From assembly GCA_004154925.1 (NCBI GenBank), contig QJNS01000052.1, positions 301,489 through 365,488 on the forward strand: a stretch of 64,000 nt of DNA. The letters are read 5' to 3'. The position numbers were made by a program, and so were the translations under genes. Under the pieces are notes generated by a model, which did not search any database, was not told the origin of the DNA, and saw only the letters and a list, made by a program, of their open reading frames with translations. This DNA is from Monosporascus cannonballus (Eukaryota; Ascomycota; Sordariomycetes; Xylariales). Position 1 is the first letter of the stretch. Every line of letters begins with the position of its first letter. Positions 1 to 10,917 of the stretch are shown piece after piece.

Positions 1-2871
1 TCTATTCAGAGGGGAAGAAGTTAGTTATCAAATACTGAAGATCCCCAGTCATATGGATCAAGACGCTCCTTGGAATGGCATTATGTGAAAATAAATCAGA
101 CTTACCATCATAGCATCGAGAACTAAAGGATCTATAGTCTCGCTAGGCTGTGGAACACCCACATGATCATTCTTCGGATTACCCATAGCTCCTCTAATTA
201 GTATTACTGATTTTGTTAAGACAGCGGCGATGTAATTTGACCAAGTTCGCCCGATCGTAGGGGAGTGGTCACTAGAGGAGACAAGGATCAATATTCTTTA
301 AAACTCTCGGTGTCACCTATACCGATTCTCAAGTAGTGAAGGTGACTGCGGTTGCTCGTCTGGCTGCTCTAATGAGAGATGCATCGAAATAGGATGACGA
401 GTGCCCCAAGTGAGCTGCGGCCCGTCAAGTGGCTCTACCTGTGTAGCCGTGATCTTCAGTATGGATCTAAGGTTATGGTAGGAAACGATGCGATAGACTG
501 TGCAGATGATGAATGACGATATAATGAGGTCGAGCTGGGGTGACCGGGGTAGGTGCGAGTTGGAGTAAGGGGAAAAGAAACAGGTGTACAGGCAAAGGCT
601 AAAATGATTCCAAGGGAAGGACGGCTTTAAGTTTCAGATTGCTGCACGGCAGGTGTAACTGGTCGTCAGGGCGATATAGCGGGAAGATGTCGCCATGAGT
701 GTAGGTGCATGTATACGACTTCGCATGTGTAAAGATAAAGAGCATTCACCTCGACTTAATATTTGGGCCAGTGTGTAACTTGGCCTAGAGAATAATTAAC
801 AAGACTTGCAAGGTCGTGGTGAAACGCTGGCAAACAAACTAATAGATCGAAGGTAGACAGACTAAGCTGTTGCAATATTATGAGTAGGACAGAAAACACT
901 GGGGGTAGTTAGGTAAGCAGGATATCTTTTGACAGCAGAGCAGAAAAGATGGGTGGCTCTGTGCCTAAGGCTAGGGTCTTGAAAAGAACTAAGATCGAGG
1001 AGGCTTATATCGCCTATGAGGCTATATCGACGATGAGGCTTATATCGACGACAGAAGGCTTACATTGATGAAAAATCAGATATCGACGCCAATGGCATGC
1101 CAGACAGAGGTAAATACAGGCTGGCAGGCACATATTAGCCCATGGCCTCCGGTATACATCCAGTAAACAGGCAGATGTCTATTCCCAGACAAAAGGGTCT
1201 ATTGCTTACCCTCCTGGTTAACGTTTCTTCAATACGGAACGCACATTATGTAGCGGTACAACATATATACGTGTCCATAGCTATTATATCGCTATTATCT
1301 TCCATTTAAGATTGTGCGACCGCCGGATATCATGATCTTAGTTAAGGGGTAGGCTACTTCTGGATCAAACCTGCGTATTTTACTTCTAACAGCTAGCTTT
1401 CATCATAAACAAAACATAATTCGACCGTTCCCAGAAAGGACCGCGTTAAACACCCTACATATTAGAACAGTCATTCCCTTGTTCTAGTCTGGAGTCGAGC
1501 ACCAATAATAAATCTGAAACATCTTGGTTATATGTGCAAGTTATTTAATTATCTCTCGGTTAATACCGATGAGAGGACTTGGATAGAAACACGCCTTACC
1601 AGATGAAACATATATAATAGTCATTGTATGATAATATAGGAGAATCCAAGTCAAATATATTAGAATTTGGTCCCAGTTCATCGGAAGCCCTTTTGATAGA
1701 TGTGAATATGGCATTGGAGTAACATATCTTCGTGAGCCTGGTTCGTATGATGCCCGCAAGCATCTGAAACCACCAGCAGGTTCCATTAGCGAGTTTAAGG
1801 TTCTTTGATCCAGCAGTACAAGGATTGCCTTAACGGCAATATATAACATATACCTAGCCTTAGGTCCTTCATAGTTTCAACACTATTCTCTAGTCTACTT
1901 CATCAATTCACATCCTACTCCGCAACATTGGGAGGGGACTTTCAAAAGTTATGAAAGACGGGATGCGATAGCAGTTATTCAACATGCCGCCCGTTAGATA
2001 CGATTATCTTCTTTGTTTCCTCAATATGGGGCACAGTGTAATCCCGTCAATGTTGCCTGAGTTACGTAAGTGTGGAATGAAATAGATCAACCAATAGGAG
2101 TTTTGATGTGGCACACAGGGGATGAAGCCGGCTGATTTCCGGGGTCCTTTATGGTGTGACAAATGTACACGTTCAGTAACCCTCCAAAGTCTATCTAGGT
2201 ATGATCCAACGGTTTGTATTCAAAAAGTGGTAGTCAATGTGCGTTGCCAGCATGTAAGCCACCACATGGTGGGCGAGGCGATAAAAGCGACGCAACATCT
2301 CAGAACAGTACGACATTAGGCACCCATACGTAGACAGATCTGGGCATCTTGACCCTGTAACCTCACTTCTCAGCTTCACCGTAAATACTGCATCGTTTTC
2401 GGCTGCATAGCAACTGAAAAACACTCTCGTGAAACTGTCAGTAGCGTGGTGGTCCACTTAGGCGAGGAAAGATGAGCCCAAACATCCAAGCCTGCTGAAC
2501 CCAATATATACATGTGCTCTCAGGAACCGACGTGAACCACACAAGCTTCAGATGACAGGTACTTTCAACTGACGAAATATCGGTGATTTTTTGCCATGTT
2601 ATGATTCCCTTACGTCGTCGCCAACTCCATATGCATCGGGAGCCTTCTACCGGTGATATCTTCTTCCCCAGGCATACTATCTGCAATATCCTAGCCGCCA
2701 ACTCCTCTACAACCCCTCGTATATCCTTTGTCATAAATCAGGTACAGAACTGTGTTCCATCTCTTTACGACCCTGTCTTCACTTCGCCACTTCAATTTGG
2801 CACCTAATACCTGACATCAAAACTATAGCGTATGCATTATTACACTAAGAAGGCATCGACTTACGCATGCC
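1..2871. other. Gene-free stretch
   Basis: No reading frame here resembles a known protein. The longest open frames (for example on the minus strand near 1.5-1.85 kb and 2.2-2.7 kb) have no family resemblance I recognise and no consistent codon bias. The sequence is rich in TA steps in places (around 1.25-1.6 kb). It contains one degenerate 18-bp tandem repeat, listed separately. The stretch could be old, diverged transposon or intergenic DNA. Confidence 0.5.
1000..1070 (+). repeat. Degenerate 18-bp tandem repeat
   Basis: About four diverged copies of an 18-base unit with the core GAGGCTTATATCGACGAY lie head to tail. Read in frame, the unit would encode Glu-Ala-Tyr-Ile-Asp-Asp, but a one-base loss in the second copy breaks the frame. 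A related core, AAGGCTTATATTGAC, occurs at 11677-11691. Whether this is a remnant of a repetitive protein or a simple DNA repeat cannot be told from the window. Confidence 0.5.
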
Positions 2872-4564
2872 ATGTCTACATCTCGCATAGCCGAGCTGTC
2901 TTCTAGAATCGCCGACAGCACGGCTATACTGAACGACTCCTTCGTAGCCAACCATCTACCAACGCTGACTAGTGCTCAGACCCAAGGACTACCTGATGAA
3001 CAACTGGGTAAGCAAACTTTTGACCACGTACGAGCAGCCAGACTAGCCATCGAACAGGCCGACGGGCTCCTCAGCCAGCATGTCATCACCCGCTTCCGCC
3101 TAGCCCACTCCTTCCTCGTCGGCGGCGAGGGCCACGTTCGGGGAGATAGCAGCCATCAGTGGATTAAGCGAAACCAACGTCCGTCAAAGCATCCGCCACG
3201 CCATGGTGAGGGACATCTTCCAAGCACCGCGGTCGGGCGCCATCTCCCATATCTCGGTGTCGCGCCTCCTGGCCGAGGACCCGGTCATCCGCGACTGGGT
3301 GTGCGCTAGTCGCGAGGGGTTTTAGCCAGCTACCTCCCAGACATGTAATGCTATGGCGCGCTTCGCGGGATCTGAGGAGCTGAACCAGACGGGAAGTAGA
3401 AGACTCTCCATCCTTCATTGCCTGGTCAAGGTGCCTAGCATAGTCTGCAGGGGTTTACCTTGGCCAACGGGATAGACAAGTCGATATATGAGGTTCTGGG
3501 GCGGGATCCCGAGCGTGCCCGCCGGTTCGGAAACGCTATGCGGTCTTTTACCGAAGGTACCGGCCTCGGCCTGTCGCATATAGCAGACAACTTCGCGTGG
3601 GGAGAGCTTGGCGATGCGACTATGGTAGATGTACGTGTCGAACCCTTGTGCCTCCCGCTGGCTGCAAAAGCAGATCAGGTTATTCTCGGGCGCGCTTGTT
3701 AACAGGGCACGGGTAGGTGGTTCGCAACGCTTCGTCTGCTTCGCGATCGTAGCTAAATCCCCATCCGTGTCGTTTATAGTACAAGACCTCGAAGCCGTCG
3801 TTTTTTAGCGGCACAAAAAGATATACCACAAAACATTGCCGGCGGCGTCAAGTTCATAGCTCACGACTTCTTAACAGAGCAGCCGGTGAAGGGTGCTGAT
3901 GTGTATTTCTTTTCGCTGGATCATACATAACTGGTCCTATAAGTATTGCATAAAGATCGTGCGGAACCTCATCCCGGCACTCAAACCAGGGGCAAAGATC
4001 ATCATCAACGATAACGTCCTGCTAAAGCTAGGGCAGATGTCTAGGTGGCAAGGGAACCGCCTAAGGCATATCTATTCCTAAACCACTTCTAATTATTCTG
4101 TGATTCGTACCTGAGCCGAATGTCTCGTTCCTCCTTCCCCTCCATCACACTTACTAGGGAGCAGATACAGCTCTTGAGGGGTATATTGACTTGTAGGAAG
4201 CTCGGAAGCGTTGATCCCACTTGCTGTGGGCGATCCACTGATATAAGGCTCCAGAGCTCCGGAGGGATCAACGTTGTTCCGTATATTGCTGCCCAACGGA
4301 AAAGGGGGCCCTGCGACACCCTCTCCAAGACCCACCAGAGCTCACACGCCTCACTAGAAGTAAGCTAATGCATCTTTCTTGCAGGTCTATGGATCTCACG
4401 ATGACAGAGATTCAGAACTCTCACGAGCGGGAACTGGAAGACTGGGTGGAGCTACTCAAGTGGGCCGACCGTGGCTTTGAGCGCCACTCGGCAACACAGT
4501 CCAGAGGCTTCAATCTGCGGCTCATTGTAGCCGTGTGGAAGGAGGTGACTGTTTATCAGATGTA
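2872..4564 (+). pseudogene. Decayed O-methyltransferase (SAM-dependent, fungal secondary-metabolism type)
   Basis: Fragments in shifting frames follow the order of a fungal O-methyltransferase. First comes an N-terminal helix region starting MSTSRIAELSSRIAD. After a frameshift near 3130 comes a winged-helix dimerisation part (FGEIAAISGLSETNVR...RLLAEDPVIRDWV). Then come the block DPERARRFGNAMRSFTEG, the SAM-site lead-in GELGDATMVDV, VQDLE, and the catalytic-domain end FRWIIHNWSYKYC...LIPALKPGAKIIINDN. The last exon ends with MDLTMTEIQN...LIVAVWK. Two introns are still visible: GTACGT at 3633 to an AG near 3707, and a roughly 300-bp gap before TTGCAG at 4384. Lesions include in-frame stops (about 3323, 3810), frameshifts, and a one-base insertion in a T run near 3910. 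Intact homologues are roughly 400 residues and methylate polyketides or other phenolics. The substrate is unknown, and no partner biosynthetic genes are nearby. Confidence 0.75.
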
Positions 4565-4617
4565 AAAAGGTCTTTCCACTAATCTCAGAGTGCTTCCTCT
4601 ATCGGTATTCCAGAAGT

Positions 4618-4642
4618 CCCCTATTCCTATTCCTATTCCTCT
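4618..4642. repeat. CCTATT microsatellite
   Basis: A short run of CCTATT-like hexamers follows the methyltransferase remnant. Confidence 0.6.
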
Positions 4643-4771
4643 AGTAATACGGGCTATAGGGGCTGACAAACCCCTCACAAGAGACTCTAGTCTACCGAAG
4701 TGGCAGTTAAATACGAAGTTTCCAACCGTACAAACCATAAAGCTCTTCAAGTGATCTAACGTGAGCTATCT

Positions 4772-5344
4772 TTACGTTGCTACGATTTTGTTTTGTTTCG
4801 GCACAGTCACCTCGTCCCCCTTGACCCGTCTTCTAGCATCAGGCATCCATCGATATGCTTCTGGGTTATTGTATGCCGCCGTCCAGCTATCATGCATCAG
4901 GTCTGGATACCGGGTGAACCGGATCTCAGGGGTTCCAGCTTTCGTCAGGGCGTCAACCATCTGCTTAGACGCCTTGAAGGGGATGATATCATCCAGAGCA
5001 CCATGATGCACCCTGTAGGATTAGGTCAGCAGCTGTCACGAGAGCTTGCAGTTAGGTCTTGCTCACCAGTGCGGGACATGCTTGATATGGATGACTCGGA
5101 GACTGTCACCGCCGCCGCAGATAGGCATGAGACTAGCAAAGCAATACGGAGTGTGCATCGCGAGATCCCACGGCCATGTACTTGTCGGGTCCGACTCGTA
5201 TGCCGGAGGTAATGACACATAGTGCTCGTGACCGAATGGCGCATTGGACGTACGTTGGTCGAAGAAGTCGAATGATATATGCTGGGTCTTCGCATGTTCA
5301 TATCCGGGGTCTTTTACTCTGCTACAGGTGCTACTTGTCGCCAT
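4772..5344 (-). pseudogene. Internally deleted alpha/beta-hydrolase (COG4099-like peptidase/esterase)
   Basis: Exon 1 is 5344-5067 and exon 2 is 5012-4772. The intron (GTGAGC...CTGAC...TACAG) is 54 bp and intact, giving an open frame of 172 residues from ATG to stop. The N-terminal part (MATSSTCSRVKDPGYEHAK, then PFGHEHYVSLPPAYESD and WP) matches the start of a predicted-peptidase/esterase family. The C-terminal part carries CGGGDSLRV, HHGALDDIIPF and RYPDLMHDSW, which hold the acidic and histidine catalytic positions. The middle, with the HGAG oxyanion segment and the GxSxG nucleophile, is missing: only about 18 unrelated residues join the halves. Intact homologues are about 250-300 residues. 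The product, if made, should lack hydrolase activity. I call it a pseudogene, although the frame is still open. Confidence 0.65.
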
Positions 5345-6335
5345 GATTACCTTGGTTGGGATTCCTCTTGGCCCGCGCTTTGCTCGATGGAAATCGTGCA
5401 ATGAATTTGGGTTGATATCTGCGTCGTCTCTAAGGATGCGTCCGTTCGCAGATATATTGTCGGTCATGATGACGTTCTGGTGAAGTGGTGTGCCCTTGCC
5501 AAAGACAACACTTAAGTAACTCTCGTTGCATCACAGATCCGGAAGTGATTAACTACTGTACGCGTATTTTCCAACGGCATATGGGATGTCCTCTAACGAG
5601 TAAAGGCGGTAGAGAAGGCCGATACAGGAGTAAATTATGAGGTCATTGACAGTGGCGACACTACATTTTGGTCCATGACTTACAAGAACCACTCCGCGTC
5701 GGTGACCTCAAGTCGCAAGGAGCCGTCGGTCGCGATAGTCGATGAAAAGACTTCTTCAGAAAGAGATCAGACGGTTCGTGTGGTCTTTCCCGATATTGCA
5801 GGTTCATCTAACACAGAGTACAGTGGGCGTCAAGAGTCTCTCCAATACGCTTAAATTATATGTGTGCAGCCGAGTCGACCTATGAGTTCAGTGAGGTTGA
5901 AGTGTTATTGATTACCTATCCAAATCCCCCCGGAAGCCTGGGAGCCGCACCTAATGATGACTAGCGCTACACTTACTGTAACATAATAGTGGTAGTGGTA
6001 GTCGCTGGCTGGGGCTGCTCGGCCCCTTACATGCCTAATGGGCTGCTTGGCAGATCGGTAGGGCTTGGAAGGTCTGTGCCCAGTGGGCTGGGATGCTGAT
6101 TTGGCAATGCAGGTGTTGCCGCGCCAACTACCAAAATAGCAGGACCAACCGTTCGCATCTTCGAAACTGGACTTAGCCATTTGCAGAAAAATATATTTTA
6201 ACTACCGAGCAGAAAGACGTCAGGCCATTGTCAACAGCGTCTCGTCCCCCGTTTCTCCTTTAATTTTGAAACCGCAAATTGAGGGAGTGCAGTCAATCAA
6301 TACCAGATTACCGCAAGCCGAAAATCGCAGTCCGG
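5345..6335. other. Gene-free stretch upstream of the Cut12-like gene
   Basis: No recognisable gene. An open stretch without an ATG runs on the plus strand from about 5605 to 5850 and would encode some 80 residues of mixed composition. I recognise no family in it. The last 150 bases are probably the promoter and leader of the Cut12-like gene. Confidence 0.45.
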
Positions 6336-8624
6336 ATGGCTTCACCGCTCTCCCTAAAACGGTCTAACGCACTTAATATCGCGGCCCCTCCCAGTGCCAA
6401 AACCGACCCGCTCGAGACTTACGAAGTCACGTCCTCCACAACCAAGTCGCAATCGACGTCCGATAGTGAGCACAACATGGAATCCGAAAACGACACGACC
6501 CCCAGCTCCCCGTTCGTCTCTCGAATTAAGGAAGAAGAGAATGACAACGGGGACAACAACACAAACCAGGAAAATGCTCTACTCAACAAAAACCGACATT
6601 CGAGAATACTCTCAGGCCACGAGCTTTCGCCTCTCAAAATCCTAAGTTCGAAGGGCGACCACCCGGAATCCGAGGTGCCTTCCCCCGATAGACCAGGCTC
6701 TGCTTCTAGCACTACTAGGAGCCCGAGAAAAGCCTCGCCCCAGAGACGTGCACGGTTCCCCGTCAGGGTGAACACTGGGCCATCGCCGCTGAAACAGGCG
6801 ATCCAAGAAAGCGAGGTGACGTCCGAGGACGCGCCGCGGGAGAACGAGGGCCTTACGAAAGCCATCAAAATATTGGAAGGCGATGATACGACGCTGGATA
6901 ATGCGCTGGACGAAGCCGACACTACCTCCATGTCAACAGACGAAGATCCACGAGTGGGAGGACACGACGAGCGAGTAGATCCTAACGACATCAGCGCCTT
7001 TAGCAACTTCTCCGCCGTAGCCAATATGTCTATGTTTGCCCAGCTCGGACACAGCCCGGCCAGATCCGCCGACGTGGGCATGACCCCTAGTGCGGTTTCT
7101 CGAGGTCGACCCGAGCCGTCGCCCTCGAGAACTCCTCGACCCCCTGCCATGCACGAATCCGGAGACACATCGAACCTCCTCATGGACTTCACCGAACAGA
7201 TCAACGGCTTCTCCAGGTATTCGCAACAGTCACCTAGCCGAAACGCGGGGCTACCTCCTGCAAGAGCCAATCGTGCCTCGCTGGTCGCGGCTACGCCCCT
7301 GCGACAACAGTCCAACCTGCTCGACTTCGATATCCCTCCCATGCCCACACCGCGAAGCATCCCGACAATCACCCCACGGGAGCTTGAGTCGCTCAAGTCT
7401 GGGTTCCTCTCCGAGATCAGCAGTCTCAAGGCGTCGCTCAGCGGAAAGGAGGCTGAAGTGGCGTCCCTGAAGACGGCCGTGGGCGACGCAGAGAAGCGCG
7501 TGGGCGAGTGCATGGAGCAGCTGCACCAGACGCAGGTGATGAAGGAGACGCTGGCGGAGGAGCGGGAGAGCTGGGAGCGGCGCGGCCGTGAGATGGAGAA
7601 CGTGCTGCGCAAGGTCAAGGAAGAGATCGTGCACAGCCAGCGCGATCGCGAGGAGCTCGAGTTCAAGCTCGACGAGAGCGAGAAGCGCCGGGAGGCCGCC
7701 GAGATGATGGCGCAGGAGGCCGAGAGCAAGATGGCGGGCATGCGCGCCGGCAAGATGGTGGCGGCGGCGGCGGCACCTCCGCCGGCCGACTGCGCCAAGT
7801 GCGGCAGCAAGTCGCCCGAGAAGGCCCGGAGCCCCGGTGGTTCGTCGTCGTCGGCTCGCGACATCGAGATCGCCGTCGAGCGCGTGGCGCGCGAGCTGCA
7901 CGCGCTGTACAAGAGCAAGCACGAGACCAAGGTGGCGGCGCTCAAGAAGAGCTACGAGTCCCGCTGGGAGAAGCGCGTGCGCCAGCTCGAGGGCCAGATC
8001 GACGAGCTGGCCGAGGAGAACGAGCGCCTTCGCTACAGCGGCAGTACCCGCGTAGACCCCGCCGCCGCCGCCGCCGCAGCCGACGAGGAGCTCATGGCGC
8101 GCGCCGTGCGTGACGCGGCGCAGATCAAGGAGCTCAACGCCGAGATCGAGAAGCTCGACGCCGTGGTCGCGAGCGTAAAGGCGGACAACGGCGACCTGCG
8201 CCAGCTGCTCGAGCGCGAGCGCGTCGAGAAGGGCGAGCTCGTCCAGCTCGCCGAGGAGATGATGCAGATGCAGAGCACGCAGAGCTTCATGCAGAAGGAG
8301 GAACAGCAGGAGCGGGAACGGGAGGAGCCGGCGCCGGTGGCGCGCCCGGCCCGTCCGACCCGTCCGATGTCGACCCCGGTCCCGGCCAGGTCGCAGCCCG
8401 GCCCCGAGAACTTCCGGAGCAGCATCGGTCGCGCGTCGGGCCTTAAGGCGCCGAGCTCGGTCAAGAAGCCCACGCAGAGCCGCATCGGCGGCATCGCGCA
8501 CGAAAGGAACAAGAACGGAGGGTCTCACGGCGGCCTCCCGCGCCCGAATAGTGGACTGGGCCGGACCGGCATCATGAGCTCCATCGAGAAGATGGGGAGC
8601 AGCTACCGAGGACGAGGAGACTAA
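6336..8624 (+). CDS. cut12: Spindle-pole-body protein, Cut12/SnaD-like
   Basis: Single-exon gene of 762 residues. I start at the first in-frame ATG (MASPLSLKRSN). The first 280 residues are Ser/Pro/acidic and low-complexity. A block around residues 281-345 (LLMDFTEQ, then LLDFDIPPMPTPRSIP) leads into PRELESLKSGFLSEISSLKA and a long coiled coil to about residue 480. A CAKC pair sits near residue 487. A second conserved coiled coil (about 507-568: ARDIEIAVERVARELHALY...RWEKRVRQLE) and a third (about 592-665) follow. The tail is basic and Ser-rich (PTQSRIGG). This layout matches the fungal Cut12 family, including SnaD of Aspergillus. Those proteins sit at the spindle pole body and help activate it at mitotic entry (family knowledge from fission yeast). 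GC rises strongly towards the 3' half. The gene is convergent with the DUF952 gene. Confidence 0.7.
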   Translation: MASPLSLKRSNALNIAAPPSAKTDPLETYEVTSSTTKSQSTSDSEHNMESENDTTPSSPFVSRIKEEENDNGDNNTNQENALLNKNRHSRILSGHELSPLKILSSKGDHPESEVPSPDRPGSASSTTRSPRKASPQRRARFPVRVNTGPSPLKQAIQESEVTSEDAPRENEGLTKAIKILEGDDTTLDNALDEADTTSMSTDEDPRVGGHDERVDPNDISAFSNFSAVANMSMFAQLGHSPARSADVGMTPSAVSRGRPEPSPSRTPRPPAMHESGDTSNLLMDFTEQINGFSRYSQQSPSRNAGLPPARANRASLVAATPLRQQSNLLDFDIPPMPTPRSIPTITPRELESLKSGFLSEISSLKASLSGKEAEVASLKTAVGDAEKRVGECMEQLHQTQVMKETLAEERESWERRGREMENVLRKVKEEIVHSQRDREELEFKLDESEKRREAAEMMAQEAESKMAGMRAGKMVAAAAAPPPADCAKCGSKSPEKARSPGGSSSSARDIEIAVERVARELHALYKSKHETKVAALKKSYESRWEKRVRQLEGQIDELAEENERLRYSGSTRVDPAAAAAAADEELMARAVRDAAQIKELNAEIEKLDAVVASVKADNGDLRQLLERERVEKGELVQLAEEMMQMQSTQSFMQKEEQQEREREEPAPVARPARPTRPMSTPVPARSQPGPENFRSSIGRASGLKAPSSVKKPTQSRIGGIAHERNKNGGSHGGLPRPNSGLGRTGIMSSIEKMGSSYRGRGD

Positions 8625-9046
8625 CTTACTTAAAGAGACGCGGGTGGTGGGACGACGAGAGAGGAGTTCCGTTTAACGTTAGCTACGACGATGATGAGGC
8701 TACGGGAGGGTGTTCCGGACTCTGGATTCTGGATTCTGGCGCGTCCTTGCAATGTTAGCATGCTGGTTGTGTAACTGTATATTTCATATATTGTTCGATC
8801 GCGAGCCATTGTTATGGTCCCTGGTTAGGGACCACGAAGCTCTTTTCTAGAAATGACGAAATGCTTGATAATCAAACCCGCCTATGTAGGCTTTGATGTC
8901 TTATTCCTACGTGGCAGTACATTCTCTCCACCTTCCAGCTCCTGCGTCCGAAAGCCCACCCGTCTAAGAGCACGCCAGCCAAAAGTCCCTTCCCAGTCGC
9001 TAGGCAAACTCTCTAGTCCCCATCTACTCCAGTCCCCTCCGCTAAC
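8625..9046. other. Convergent 3' region
   Basis: The space between two genes that run towards each other presumably holds both 3' untranslated regions. A short direct repeat, TCTGGATTCTGGATTCTGG, lies near 8720-8740. I see no gene. Confidence 0.5.
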
Positions 9047-9733
9047 TTAGACAAGCCACCCGCCCTGCCGCTCCAAGGCCGCGCTCCACGTCTCCCCCTC
9101 GGCCCGCGAGAACTCCCTCGCGCCCTCGACCTCGCGGGCCCCGAAGTTCCCGTACAGGTGCGGGAAGGGCCCCCCCTGGGGGCCCTCCCACCTCGTGGCC
9201 CCCGCGATCCGCGCGAGGGGCAGCTTCAGGAGCCACAGCGACGTCACCCCCGCGAAGAACAGGTCAGCCGTCTTCGGGACCTGTTTTCGTCCGTGCCGGG
9301 AGGGGCACGAAGAAGGTTAGCTTGCGTCCCGCGTCGAAGTTACGGTGAACGGGAACAGACGGGTATAAAAAAAAGAAAAAGAAACAGAGGAACGAGACTG
9401 CCAGGGACCTTGGGGTCCTTCGAATGAGCGACTGCGTGAGTGGGCGAATAGGGGCCCGACGTCTCTCCGTCGACGCGAAGATCATAGCAGCTTCACGGCG
9501 AGGGTTTCAGGTACGTAGGTAGCGTGGGAAGAGGTCCTGGTGTCGGACACGTAGGTGCTCGGTTCAAGCTCGAAACTTACCTGCACGGCCGTGCTCAGGT
9601 GCACGAAGCCGTCGTTCCGGTCAAGCTCCGAGAGTGGGTACTCGGAAGGCAGGGGCTCCGGAGGGGCCTCGGGCAGGATCTTGTAGACGTACGCGGGCAG
9701 AGGCGACGGTGCAGCGGCTGGGGAGGGAGACAT
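9047..9733 (-). CDS. DUF952 domain protein
   Basis: Two exons (9733-9581 and 9280-9047) give 128 residues. The 300-bp intron begins GTAAGT and ends AAAACAG, and the join reads STAVQ-VPKTADLFF in frame. The protein shows the DUF952 pattern: a YVYKILP start, a DGFVHLS motif, then LWLLKL, a GPFPHLYG segment and a Trp-containing C-terminus. The fold is small (about 100-120 residues) and found in bacteria and fungi. Its biochemical role is not established to my knowledge. The start is the ATG directly before SPSPAAAPSPLPAYVYK. No targeting signal is evident. Family assignment is fairly secure; function is unknown. Confidence 0.75.
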
Positions 9734-10917
9734 GTTGCTGGCACTTTTGTGAGTCGTGACTTCTTGTATTTTTGTACGTCAATGGATACGTCGCTAAACA
9801 TGCAGCCATGGATATAGATGTATGGTGGGTGTGCTTATGCAAGTATGCGGGTATGTAGGCGCTGTTGGAACCAGCCTACTTACCCCCCTTCCCCCCATCC
9901 CTGTCATGCCCCCCTCCCCCAAATCTCAAGCAAGATGCCATTGGCGACCACGATGACAACGCAAGGACCAGACATATGTACGGATGTACTATGTAGGGAT
10001 TCGAAAACTCACCTGGTGGATACCGACTGATCGATCTCTCGAAAATTCTAAGACGGCCACGGTAGTAACTCAGTGCTTGAATTTGTCGGAATAATATGCG
10101 CAGTGGAACTCTATCACCACGGCAAACACTGCATGAGCGTTCGATAAGCGGGGACCCAGCAATTGGCAGCAGCTGCGATTAGGAGGCGGCGCAGCTGGTT
10201 ATGGGTTTAGGTAGCCAGCATAGGATGTACCTAGCTGGCTGGACCAGCCAGACAAAGACAGCCGCGCTCTGCTGAGATACGGGAGTATATCAACACAAGT
10301 CACCATGCTCGAAATATACCAAATGTCTACATATGTAATTCCCCGGGAAATAGCTTCTCCTCCACTCCTTTTTAGTGGTGCTTATACGGTATTGGTACCT
10401 CACATTTAGGGGCACCTGCAGGCAACCCCTTAACGCTATGGAGGACAAAGCAGACTCGAACCTACCGTCGTAAATGGTACGCTACAACTCTAGCCAATCA
10501 TCACTCCCGTAACGGAGTTTGCCCCTACGATCGAATACCCTAGGCTTTCCCGTGCTCGAGAAATCCCTCAAGGTTCAGGAGAGCTCAAATGAGGGAGCGG
10601 GGGGACAAATCAACAGCCACATAAGAGGGTTAGTAAGGAGCAAGACGGAAACCAGAAGTGTTTAGCATAGAAAATGACCTTGTTCAGCCAATTCATACCA
10701 ATGTCAGCCTGATTAATGATTGCTAAAGTGTGTCACCGTTTTCAAAAGACTGTTTCCCAAGCCCTTTTTGCGCCAAGCCCGAACCCACCGAACTCCATGT
10801 TGAATGCCGACTAACGGAACGCCCTCGCTCGCTTACGTATCTCTCAAAATGTTAGGAATATTGAAACCCAAGGGATTGTCCGACCCAAACGCTGGATCTG
10901 CAGAGGTGGGTGTTTTG
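9734..10917. other. Gene-free stretch
   Basis: I see no gene. Near 9885-9920 there is a C-rich tract (CCCCCC and CCCCTCCCCC). Fragments of GTACCTAGCTGG type occur around 10225, resembling the palindromic motif reported elsewhere in the window. Confidence 0.45.

Noticed and set aside
6419..8528. Long minus-strand frames opposite the Cut12-like gene
   Set aside because: Shadows of a GC-rich coding strand; they are Leu/Arg/Ser-rich without domain order.
10260..10300. TPP riboswitch-like CTGAGA
   Set aside because: The required partner segments of the aptamer are missing.
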